DNA of 5,160 nucleotides, from the NCBI GenBank assembly GCA_025362705.1, contig JANYFH010000083.1, positions 1-5,160 on the forward strand. Direction: 5' to 3'. Position 1 is the stretch's first letter, and each line of letters begins with the position of its first letter. The position numbers and the translations under genes are program-made. Origin of the DNA: Betaproteobacteria bacterium. Its GTDB lineage: Bacteria > Pseudomonadota > Gammaproteobacteria > Burkholderiales > Usitatibacteraceae. Positions 1-5,131 of this stretch are shown one piece after another. The notes beneath the pieces are model-generated. The model searched no databases and was not told the DNA's origin. It saw only the letters and a program-made list of their open reading frames with translations.

Positions 1-138
1 ATGGTGATGCCTGGCGACAACGTCAAGATCAATGTGCAGTTGATTGCACCGATTGCGATGGAAGACGGGCTGCGTTTTGCGATCCGCGAGGGTGGCCGTA
101 CTGTCGGCGCAGGTGTCGTCTCTAAAATCGTTAAGTAA
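1..138 (+). CDS. tuf: Elongation factor Tu, C-terminal 45 residues (5' end outside window)
   Basis: Frame 1 is open from the first base and reads MVMPGDNVKINVQLIAPIAM, then EDGLRFAIREGGRTVGAGVV, then SKIVK. This is the end of EF-Tu beta-barrel domain 3. The MVMPGDN, GLRFAIREGGRTVGAGVV and terminal K-I-[IV]-[KE] signatures are diagnostic. EF-Tu is the cytosolic GTPase that carries aminoacyl-tRNA to the ribosomal A site; the GTP-binding domain lies upstream of the window. The stop is a tandem TAA TAA (136-141). The next gene, rpsJ, begins 69 nt downstream with no convincing promoter between, so tuf and rpsJ may share a transcript. That would fit the common str-S10 arrangement, in which fusA and tuf precede rpsJ. 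Many proteobacteria have two tuf copies, and which copy this is cannot be told here. Confidence 0.97.
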   Translation: MVMPGDNVKINVQLIAPIAMEDGLRFAIREGGRTVGAGVVSKIVK

Positions 139-171
139 TAAAAGTCAGGCCAGTACGTTAATTGGCAGGGA

Positions 172-188
172 GGCGGCACAATGCCGCC
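172..188 (+). promoter_or_regulatory. Perfect 7-bp GC-rich hairpin between tuf and rpsJ
   Basis: GGCGGCA (172-178) and TGCCGCC (182-188) are perfect inverted repeats around a CAA loop (179-181). Beyond an A/A mismatch the stem could continue weakly through G170-T190, G169-C191 and G168-T192. No T-run follows: the next bases are ATCTCTCAAAGG. It therefore does not look like a classical intrinsic terminator, though a weak attenuator or an mRNA-processing or 3'-end-stabilising stem for tuf is possible. The stem ends 7 nt before the AAAGGA Shine-Dalgarno of rpsJ and also buries an upstream in-frame ATG (181). The structure is seen in the sequence; its role is inference. Confidence 0.55.
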
Positions 189-207
189 ATCTCTCAAAGG
201 AAAAAGC

Positions 208-531
208 ATGGCAACTGCACCACAAGCCAAACAAAAAATCCGGATTCGTCTGAAGGCATTTGACTATCGCCTGATCGACCAGTCTGCCGCAGAAATCGTT
301 GAGACAGCAAAGCGTACCGGCGCCGTAGTTAAGGGCCCGGTTCCTTTGCCTACGAAGATTGAGCGGTTCGACGTTCTGCGTTCGCCGCACGTGAACAAGA
401 CTTCGCGAGATCAGTTTGAAATTCGTACACATCTGCGTTTGATGGACATCATTGATCCGACGGACAAAACGGTCGACGCTCTGATGAAACTCGATCTGCC
501 CGCAGGTGTAGACGTTGAAATCAAGCTGTAA
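208..531 (+). CDS. rpsJ: 30S ribosomal protein S10 (uS10, NusE)
   Basis: The 107-residue protein matches S10 along its length: KIRIRLKAFDYRLIDQSA near the N-terminus, KGPVPLPTKIERFDVLRSPH in the middle, NKTSRDQFEIRTHLRL, and the C-terminal LMKLDLPAGVDVEIKL. S10 sits in the 30S head. In other bacteria it also acts as NusE, pairing with NusB in antitermination and contacting NusG to link transcription to translation. The family is usually about 103 residues. I chose the ATG at 208 because AAAGGA (196-201) lies 6 nt before it and it gives a near-standard length. An in-frame ATG at 181 would add nine residues (MPPSLKGKS); it also has a GGGAGG 7 nt upstream, but that site lies within or next to a strong hairpin. 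The gene is 69 nt after tuf and, unusually, 200 nt before rplC. Confidence 0.97.
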   Translation: MATAPQAKQKIRIRLKAFDYRLIDQSAAEIVETAKRTGAVVKGPVPLPTKIERFDVLRSPHVNKTSRDQFEIRTHLRLMDIIDPTDKTVDALMKLDLPAGVDVEIKL

Positions 532-535
532 GTAG

Positions 536-564
536 TTGAATTTTATTGCAGGGGCGGCTATAAT
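536..564 (+). promoter_or_regulatory. Sigma-70 type promoter driving rplC and downstream genes
   Basis: TTGAAT (536-541) and TATAAT (559-564) are separated by exactly 17 nt. The -10 box is a perfect consensus and the -35 box matches TTGACA at four of six positions, including the TTGA core. The element starts 5 nt after the rpsJ stop codon (529-531), in the only large gap of the cluster. The predicted transcript start is near 571. If used, it would supply rplC-rplD-rplW-rplB and later genes independently of tuf and rpsJ. It is called from sequence only; no start-site data are available here. Confidence 0.7.
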
Positions 565-570
565 CGCGCC

Positions 571-731
571 TCTTTGCCAATGGTTTCACGGCAGTATGGC
601 AAGAAAGCAGCACTAAATAGTACCAATAAGGTACATTTGATTCGTTGGCCAATAGTAGCCAACACCTCGCAAGCAACTGATTTTTTTGATTATCTCAGCG
701 GCGGCGCGGCTAACTAAAAAAGGATGTAATG
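571..731 (+). promoter_or_regulatory. Structured leader of about 160 nt upstream of rplC
   Basis: Between the predicted transcript start and rplC lies a stretch with three consecutive small inverted repeats. They are TTGCCA/TGGCAA (574-579/597-602, 17-nt loop), GTACC/GGTAC (620-624/630-634, AATAA loop) and GTTGGC/GCCAAC (644-649/658-663, 8-nt loop). The first stem has a competing pairing, TTGCC with GGCAG (574-578/590-594). Seven T residues follow at 681-687, then a GC-rich patch (697-711), an A-run (716-721) and the rplC Shine-Dalgarno (720-724). The length resembles the E. coli S10 leader, about 170 nt, where L4 represses its own operon, but there it precedes rpsJ. A regulatory role here is inference. 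The leader also contains a 45-codon open frame (580-717) without a visible ribosome binding site, described in the findings. Confidence 0.4.
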
Positions 732-1394
732 ATGAGTCTTGGTCTCGTCGGCCGGAAGGTTGGCATGACTCGCATTTTTACGGATGATGGCACTGCCATT
801 CCCGTGACTGTGTTGGACGTGTCGAACAACCGCATCACCCAAATCAAGACCCCTGACACCGATGGCTATTCGGCCGTGCAAGTTGCATTTGGCACGCGTC
901 GCGCATCGCGTGTGGCTAAAGCGCAAGCTGGCCACTACGCTAAAGCTGGTGTGGAAGCGGGTTCTGTCTTGAGCGAATTTACAGCAACACCAGAAAAACT
1001 GGCTGAGTTAAAAGTCGGTGCCGTTCTGTCCGTGGAAATGTTTGCCGTTGGCCAAAAGGTTGATGTGTCGGGCACTTCTCTCGGTAAGGGGTTTTCTGGT
1101 GTTATCAAGCGCCACCACTTCTCCTCGAATCGCGCGTCGCACGGTAACTCCAAGTCGCATAATGTGCCAGGTTCTATCGGCATGGCGCAGGATCCGGGCC
1201 GTGTGTTTCCGGGTAAGCGCATGTCCGGTCAATTGGGTAACGTGAGCCGTACTGCGCCGATGCTGGAAGTCGCTCGTATCGATACCGCCCGCCAGTTAAT
1301 TCTGGTTAAAGGCGCGGTACCGGGCCACAAAAACGGCACCGTGGTGGTTCGTCCCGCCGCGAAAACCCGCCTCGCCAAAGGGGAGGCCAAATAA
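732..1394 (+). CDS. rplC: 50S ribosomal protein L3 (uL3)
   Basis: The protein is 220 residues and reads MSLGLVGRKVGMTRIF at the start, then IPVTVLDV, DGYSAVQVAFG, AGHYAKAGVEAG, GTSLGKGFSGVIKRHHF and ASHGNSKSHNVPGSIG, ending with LVKGAVPGHKNGTVVVRP. These are L3 hallmarks. L3 is a primary 23S rRNA binder; a beta-barrel sits on the subunit surface and a long extension reaches towards the peptidyl-transferase centre. Gln153 in GMAQDPG aligns with E. coli Gln150, the residue methylated by PrmB. ATG occurs twice in tandem (729 and 732). The second is chosen because AAGGA (720-724) is then 7 nt away instead of 4 and the protein begins MSLGLVG like its relatives. The protein is slightly longer than E. 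coli L3 (209) owing to small insertions and a basic C-terminal tail. Its TAA overlaps the rplD start by one base. Confidence 0.97.
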   Translation: MSLGLVGRKVGMTRIFTDDGTAIPVTVLDVSNNRITQIKTPDTDGYSAVQVAFGTRRASRVAKAQAGHYAKAGVEAGSVLSEFTATPEKLAELKVGAVLSVEMFAVGQKVDVSGTSLGKGFSGVIKRHHFSSNRASHGNSKSHNVPGSIGMAQDPGRVFPGKRMSGQLGNVSRTAPMLEVARIDTARQLILVKGAVPGHKNGTVVVRPAAKTRLAKGEAK

Positions 1395-2014
1395 TGGAAC
1401 TCAAACTGATTAACGACACAGGCGCAGACGCTGGCACGATGCCCGCTTCCGCCGAATTGTTCGGTCGCGATTACTCTGAGGCACTGATTCACCAGGTCGT
1501 GACGGCGTATCAGGCCAACGCTCGCTCAGGTAACCGCGCGCAGAAAGGTCGTAGCGACGTTCAAAAATCGACCAAGAAGCCATGGCGCCAAAAAGGCACC
1601 GGTCGTGCGCGTGCCGGTATGGCATCCTCGCCATTGTGGCGTGGTGGTGGTCGAATTTTCCCGAACCTGCCTGACGAGAATTTCTCGCAGAAGGTCAACA
1701 AGAAAATGCACCGCGCTGGTATCGCCGCGATCCTGTCGCAGCTGGTGCGTGAAAATCGTCTCTCCGTCATCGACAACATGACGCTGGAATCGCCAAAGAC
1801 AAAACTGCTCGCGTTGAAGCTCAAAAGCATGGGACTCGAGCACGTGTTGATCATCACCGATAACCTGGACGATAACCTGTACTTGTCTTCGCGCAACTTG
1901 CCGGATGTCATGGTGCTGGAAGCCAAGCATGCTGATCCGGTCAACTTGGTGCGCTTTGCCAAAGTCATTCTGACCAAGGGTGCCGTCAAGCAATTCGAAG
2001 AGGTGCTCGCATGA
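1394..2014 (+). CDS. rplD: 50S ribosomal protein L4 (uL4)
   Basis: The 206-residue protein matches L4, including GRDYSEALIHQVVTAYQANARSG cut by no gap, the tunnel-loop segment KKPWRQKGTGRARAG (residues 61-75), SPLWRGGGRIFPN, KVNKKMHRAG and the C-terminal ASRNLPD-like region (SSRNLPDVMVLEA). L4 has a globular surface domain and a long loop that lines the narrow part of the peptide exit tunnel next to L22. Lys67 corresponds to E. coli Lys63, a site of erythromycin-resistance changes; it is wild type here. In E. coli L4 also represses the S10 operon by acting on its leader RNA; whether this protein does so is unknown. The start overlaps the rplC stop as TAATG, with GGGGAGG (1380-1386) 7 nt upstream. 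The end overlaps rplW by 4 nt (ATGA). Confidence 0.97.
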   Translation: MELKLINDTGADAGTMPASAELFGRDYSEALIHQVVTAYQANARSGNRAQKGRSDVQKSTKKPWRQKGTGRARAGMASSPLWRGGGRIFPNLPDENFSQKVNKKMHRAGIAAILSQLVRENRLSVIDNMTLESPKTKLLALKLKSMGLEHVLIITDNLDDNLYLSSRNLPDVMVLEAKHADPVNLVRFAKVILTKGAVKQFEEVLA

Positions 2015-2322
2015 GTAGCCAGGAACGCTTATTGACGGTGGTCTTGCGCCCCGTCATCTCCGAAAAAGCCACCATGGTGGCCGACAAGCGAAAGCAAGTC
2101 GTGTTTGAAGTGCTGCGCGATGCGACTAAAACGGAAGTGAAAGCTGCCGTCGAACTCCTGTTCAAGGATCAAAAAGTCGAAGTCGCCAGTGTCAACATCG
2201 TCAACCAAAAAGGCAAGGCGAAGCGTCACGGACGTTTCGAGGGCCGCCGTAATCACGTCAAGAAGGCGTACGTTTGCCTCAAGGGTGATGCCGACATCAA
2301 CTTTGTCGAAGGAGCCGCATAA
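2011..2322 (+). CDS. rplW: 50S ribosomal protein L23 (uL23)
   Basis: The 103-residue protein has the L23 pattern: ERLLTVVLRPVISEKAT at the N-terminus, VFEVLRDATKTEVKAAVELLF, then a basic loop KGKAKRHGRFEGRRNHVKKAYVCL. L23 binds domain III of 23S rRNA at the exit of the peptide tunnel and is the docking site for trigger factor and the signal recognition particle. Glu18, the residue that contacts trigger factor in E. coli, is present at the same position in the I-S-E-K motif. The start codon lies inside the rplD end (ATGA overlap), with AGAGG 7 nt upstream within rplD, so translation is probably coupled. The length fits the family (about 100). Its TAA shares a base with the rplB ATG. Confidence 0.97.
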   Translation: MSSQERLLTVVLRPVISEKATMVADKRKQVVFEVLRDATKTEVKAAVELLFKDQKVEVASVNIVNQKGKAKRHGRFEGRRNHVKKAYVCLKGDADINFVEGAA

Positions 2323-3146
2323 TGGCACTCGTCAAAACCAAACCGACCTCACCTGGTCGTCGCAGCATGATCAAGGTGGTGAATGCGGAATTGCACAAAG
2401 GTGCGCCGCACGCCGCGCTGCTTGAGCCGCAGTACAAACATGCTGGCCGCAATCACCACGGTCATATCACCACGCGTCATCAGGGTGGTGGTCACAAACA
2501 GCACTATCGCATCATCGATTTCAAGCGCAACGACAAGGACGGCATCATCGCCAAAGTTGAGCGTCTTGAATACGATCCTAACCGCAGCGCGAATATCGCC
2601 CTGCTATGTTATGTCGATGGCGAGCGTCGGTACATCATCGCGCCCAAAGGTATTTCTGCAGGTGCGCAATTGGTGTCAGGCGCTGAGGCTCCAATCAAAA
2701 TTGGTAATACCCTGCCACTGCGCAACATCCCGGTCGGCTCGATGATTCACTGCATCGAAATGCTTCCCGGCAAAGGCGCCCAAATCGCGCGTTCGGCAGG
2801 TACCTCGGTTCAACTGCTGGCACGTGAGGGTCTGTACGCACAGCTTCGCTTGCGCTCCGGTGAAATCCGCAAAGTGCACGTTGATTGCCGCGCCACCATT
2901 GGCGAAGTGGGCAACGGCGAGCACGGTCTGCGTGTCATTGGTAAAGCCGGTGCAAATCGCTGGCGTGGCTGGCGTCCGACGGTTCGCGGTATTTGTATGA
3001 ATCCGGTTGATCACCCGCACGGCGGTCGCTCCAACGGTGGTGGCCATCCGGTTTCACCGTGGGGACAAAAGGCCAAGGGATTCAAAACCCGCACCAACAA
3101 ACGTACGCAGAGCATGATCGTTCGCGATCGTCACAAAGCGAAGTAA
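2322..3146 (+). CDS. rplB: 50S ribosomal protein L2 (uL2)
   Basis: The 274-residue protein is L2: KTKPTSPGRRSM at the start, GRNHHGHITTRHQGGGHKQHYR (an RNA-binding OB-fold region, residues roughly 43-64 in two blocks), RLEYDPNRSANIALLCY, YIIAPKG, GNTLPLRNIPVGS, QIARSAGTSVQLLAREG, and the SH3-like and C-terminal region with RPTVRG and NPVDHPHGG. L2 is a primary 23S rRNA binder needed for subunit joining and peptidyl transfer. His231 aligns with E. coli His229, implicated in activity. The segment after HPHGG is unusual: it reads RSNGGGHPVSPWG instead of a GEG-containing stretch and is two residues shorter than in E. coli. GAAGGAG (2307-2313) precedes the ATG by 8 nt. The gene ends in tandem stops, TAA TAG, the second overlapping the rpsS ribosome binding site. 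Confidence 0.97.
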   Translation: MALVKTKPTSPGRRSMIKVVNAELHKGAPHAALLEPQYKHAGRNHHGHITTRHQGGGHKQHYRIIDFKRNDKDGIIAKVERLEYDPNRSANIALLCYVDGERRYIIAPKGISAGAQLVSGAEAPIKIGNTLPLRNIPVGSMIHCIEMLPGKGAQIARSAGTSVQLLAREGLYAQLRLRSGEIRKVHVDCRATIGEVGNGEHGLRVIGKAGANRWRGWRPTVRGICMNPVDHPHGGRSNGGGHPVSPWGQKAKGFKTRTNKRTQSMIVRDRHKAK

Positions 3147-3161
3147 TAGAGGCCAACTGAC

Positions 3162-3449
3162 ATGACACGTTCCGTTAAAAAAGGCCCGTTCTGTGACGGC
3201 CATTTGTTGAAAAAAGTGGAGGCTGCTGCTGCCACCAAAGACAAGCGTCCGATCAAAACTTGGTCGCGTCGTTCCACCATCCTGCCGGATTTCGTCGGCC
3301 TGACCATCGCCATTCACAACGGCAAGCAACATGTGCCGGTGTATATGTCCGAGAACATGGTCGGCCACAAATTAGGTGAATTCGCGCTGACGCGCACCTT
3401 CAAAGGCCATCCGGCCGATAAGAAGGCCGCAGCGCCTGCGAAGAAATAG
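3162..3449 (+). CDS. rpsS: 30S ribosomal protein S19 (uS19)
   Basis: The 95-residue protein reads MTRSVKKGPFCDGHLLKKVE, then IKTWSRRSTILPDFVGLTIA, HNGKQHVPVYMSENMVGHKL and GEFALTRTFKGH, all S19 signatures. S19 lies in the head of the 30S subunit, binds 16S rRNA with S13, and contacts the 50S subunit through an intersubunit bridge. The length is slightly above the E. coli protein (92), from a short Ala/Lys-rich tail (ADKKAAAPAKK). The start is preceded by AGAGG (3148-3152) at 9 nt, overlapping the second stop of rplB. The gene follows rplB by 15 nt and precedes rplV by 11 nt. Its own TAG (3447-3449) is part of the TAGGAG ribosome binding site of rplV. Confidence 0.97.
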   Translation: MTRSVKKGPFCDGHLLKKVEAAAATKDKRPIKTWSRRSTILPDFVGLTIAIHNGKQHVPVYMSENMVGHKLGEFALTRTFKGHPADKKAAAPAKK

Positions 3450-3460
3450 GAGCTGAGTAA

Positions 3461-3799
3461 ATGAACGTCTCCGCTAATTTATTTGGTGTACGCCTCTCCG
3501 CACAAAAGGGTCGGCTCGTTGCTGATCTGATTCGCGGCAAGAAGGTCGACCACGCCCTGAATATTCTTGCCTTCTCACCACAAAAAGGCGCGACGATTAT
3601 TAAGAAGGTTTTGGAATCCGCAATCGCCAATGCCGAGCACAACAACGGTGCTGACATCGACGAATTGAAAGTTGCCACCATCATGGTTGAAAAAGGTCCT
3701 GTGCTGAAGCGCTTCACCGCGCGCGCCAAAGGCCGTGGGAACCGCATTATCAAACCGACTTGCCACGTCTTCCTGACGGTTGGCGACGGCAAGCAATAA
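3461..3799 (+). CDS. rplV: 50S ribosomal protein L22 (uL22)
   Basis: The 112-residue protein contains GVRLSAQKGRLVADLIRGKK, ALNILAFSPQKGA, KKVLESAIANAEHNNGADID and GPVLKRFTARAKGRGNRI, which identify L22. L22 contacts all domains of 23S rRNA, and its beta-hairpin forms part of the exit-tunnel constriction opposite L4. Residues 82-84 (LKR) correspond to E. coli Met82-Lys83-Arg84, whose deletion gives erythromycin resistance; they are not deleted here. The sequence is of the betaproteobacterial type. The N-terminal residues (MNVSANLF) differ from the METKA-like start common in the family, but the length agrees with the usual 109-112 residues. AGGAG (3448-3452) lies 8 nt before the ATG, and the downstream rpsC starts 9 nt after the stop. 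Confidence 0.96.
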   Translation: MNVSANLFGVRLSAQKGRLVADLIRGKKVDHALNILAFSPQKGATIIKKVLESAIANAEHNNGADIDELKVATIMVEKGPVLKRFTARAKGRGNRIIKPTCHVFLTVGDGKQ

Positions 3800-3808
3800 G
3801 GGGCAACG

Positions 3809-4525
3809 ATGGGTCAAAAAATATCACCGATTGGGTTTCGCTTAGCTGTCCACAAGAATTTCGCGTCAAAGTGGTATGCCAATAGCAAAAATTTCCCGAT
3901 CATGTTGCTTGAGGACATCAAGGTCCGCACCTACCTCAAGAAAAAGCTTGCCAGCGCCTCTGTCGGCAAGATCATCATCGAGCGTCCTGCCAAGAACGCA
4001 AAGATCACCATCTACTCATCGCGTCCAGGCGTGGTGATCGGCAAGAAAGGTGAAGACATCGAAAACCTGCGCGTTCAGTTGACCAAACTGATGGGCGTGC
4101 CGGTACATGTCAATATCGAAGAAATTCGCAAGCCTGAAACCGATGCGCAACTCATCGCTGACAACATTTCCAGCCAATTGGAAAAGCGTGTGATGTTCCG
4201 TCGTGCCATGAAGCGCGCGATGCAAAACGCGATGCGCCTTGGTGCGCAAGGTATCAAGATCACGTCGAGCGGTCGGTTGAACGGTGCTGAGATTGCACGT
4301 ACCGAGTGGTATCGCGAAGGCCGTGTGCCATTGCATACACTTCGTGCAGACATCGACTGTGGTTTCTCTGAAGCCCGCACGACGTACGGTGTAATCGGCG
4401 TGCAGGTTCTCGTATACAAAGGCGAAATGCTGGCCAAGGGGCAAGAGCCCGTCGCCGCACCAGAGCCGCAAGCAGAAGCGCGCAAACCGCGCAGAGCAGG
4501 AGTGAAAAATGCTGCAGCCAGCTAG
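3809..4525 (+). CDS. rpsC: 30S ribosomal protein S3 (uS3)
   Basis: The 238-residue protein has the S3 layout. The N-terminal start is MGQKISPIGFRLAVHKNF. A type II KH domain carries the RNA-binding GKKG loop (residues 78-81, in RPGVVIGKKGEDIE), and the C-terminal domain includes SSGRLNGAEIARTEWYREG and LRADIDCGFSEARTTYGVIG. S3 lines the mRNA entry channel. Arg131, Arg132 and Lys135, which correspond to the E. coli residues needed for mRNA helicase activity, are all present in FRRAMK. Beyond about residue 210 the tail is low-complexity and Ala/Pro/Lys/Arg-rich, as is common and variable in the family. The last codons overlap rplP by 17 nt, so the terminal NAAAS is encoded by the same bases as the start of L16. 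AAGGGG (3798-3803) lies 5 nt before the ATG. Confidence 0.97.
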   Translation: MGQKISPIGFRLAVHKNFASKWYANSKNFPIMLLEDIKVRTYLKKKLASASVGKIIIERPAKNAKITIYSSRPGVVIGKKGEDIENLRVQLTKLMGVPVHVNIEEIRKPETDAQLIADNISSQLEKRVMFRRAMKRAMQNAMRLGAQGIKITSSGRLNGAEIARTEWYREGRVPLHTLRADIDCGFSEARTTYGVIGVQVLVYKGEMLAKGQEPVAAPEPQAEARKPRRAGVKNAAAS

Positions 4526-4922
4526 ACGTAAATACCGCAAGGAACAAAAGGGCCGGAACAAAGGTATCGCTACCGCCGGCGCCAAAGTTTCGTTCGGCGA
4601 ATATGGTTTGAAGGCCGTTGGCCGTGGTCGCTTGACCGCGCGCCAGATCGAAGCCGCGCGTCGCGCCATGACGCGTCACATCAAGCGCGGTGGCCGCGTG
4701 TGGATCCGTATTTTTCCGGACAAGCCGATTTCCAAAAAACCTGCCGAAGTCCGCATGGGTAACGGTAAGGGATCGCCTGAGTATTACGTGGCAGAAATTC
4801 AGCCGGGCAAAGTACTGTATGAGATGGACGGTGTGGATGAAGCATTGGCACGCGAGGCGTTTACGCTTGCAGCAGCCAAATTGCCGATCAAAACCACCTT
4901 CGTTCACCGCATGATTGGTTAA
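4509..4922 (+). CDS. rplP: 50S ribosomal protein L16 (uL16)
   Basis: The 137-residue protein reads MLQPARRKYRKEQKGRNKGI, then GEYGLKAVGRGRLTARQIEA, RVWIRIFPDKPISKKP, RMGNGKGSPEYYVAEIQPGK and REAFTLAAAKLPIKTTFV, matching L16 throughout. L16 binds near the A-site tRNA elbow and central protuberance and joins late in 50S assembly. Arg82 (in VRMGNGKG) aligns with E. coli Arg81, the residue hydroxylated by the oxygenase RoxA/YcfD. The shift of one comes from a residue inserted near position 24. The start lies inside the end of rpsC in another frame. AGGAG (4498-4502) is 6 nt upstream and MLQP is the canonical N-terminus, so the overlap is real and not a misplaced start. rpmC begins 14 nt after the stop. 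Confidence 0.97.
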   Translation: MLQPARRKYRKEQKGRNKGIATAGAKVSFGEYGLKAVGRGRLTARQIEAARRAMTRHIKRGGRVWIRIFPDKPISKKPAEVRMGNGKGSPEYYVAEIQPGKVLYEMDGVDEALAREAFTLAAAKLPIKTTFVHRMIG

Positions 4923-4936
4923 ACGGGAGAAGCCAG

Positions 4937-5131
4937 ATGAACACAAAAGAAATGCGGGCCAAATCCCCGGAAGATCTGAACAAAGAGTTGCTTGGACTGC
5001 GCAAAGCGCAATTTTCGTTGCGCATGCAAATCGCCACGCAACAACTGACCAAAACCAGTGAAGTGGCCAGAGTGAAGCGCGAAATCGCTCAGCTCAAAAC
5101 CATTCTCACTGAGAAAACGAGGGCCGCGTAA
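4937..5131 (+). CDS. rpmC: 50S ribosomal protein L29 (uL29)
   Basis: The 64-residue protein fits L29, a short antiparallel helical hairpin: KEMRAKSPEDLNKELLGLRK, then AQFSLRMQIATQQLTKTSEV and ARVKREIAQLKTILTEK. The E-L-x(2)-L-(R/L)-x(2)-Q-F-x-L-R-M pattern at residues 17-30 is the family signature. L29 sits beside L23 near the tunnel exit, where it helps form the docking platform for nascent-chain factors. The length matches the family (about 63). GGGAGA (4925-4930) lies 6 nt before the ATG. The TAA shares its last base with the ATG of the next gene (TAATG), indicating coupled translation with rpsQ. Confidence 0.96.
   Translation: MNTKEMRAKSPEDLNKELLGLRKAQFSLRMQIATQQLTKTSEVARVKREIAQLKTILTEKTRAA

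Noticed and set aside
162..190. Promoter in the tuf-rpsJ gap, with TTGGCA (162-167) as a -35 box
   Set aside because: At 16-18 nt downstream the sequence is GC-rich hairpin (CCGCCAT) with no resemblance to TATAAT.
44..253. 69-codon + strand frame spanning the tuf end and the rpsJ start
   Set aside because: It overlaps two real genes in a different frame and has no ribosome binding site or recognisable protein sequence.
551..572. Imperfect inverted repeat GGGGCG/CGCCTC around the -10 box, considered as an operator
   Set aside because: It has six pairs with one G-T and a promoter in its loop; such short GC-rich symmetry is easily due to chance and matches no repressor site I recognise.
677..698. 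T7 run (681-687) as an intrinsic terminator or attenuator before rplC
   Set aside because: The nearest stable stem ends at 663, 17 nt upstream, so no hairpin directly abuts the T-run. The only local pairing, CTGA/TCAG (677-680/695-698), encloses the run.
729..731. ATG at 729 as the start of rplC
   Set aside because: It would sit only 4 nt from the AAGGA Shine-Dalgarno and give MMSLGLVG; the adjacent ATG at 732 has better spacing and the usual N-terminus.
1526..1993. Minus-strand open frame of 155 codons opposite rplD
   Set aside because: It is a shadow of the highly conserved L4 gene, with no start context or family resemblance.
4016..4946. Long minus-strand open frames of 217 and 228 codons opposite rpsC and rplP
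   Set aside because: They lie fully antisense to conserved ribosomal protein genes, their translations show no recognisable domain, and open antisense frames are expected from the codon use of such genes.
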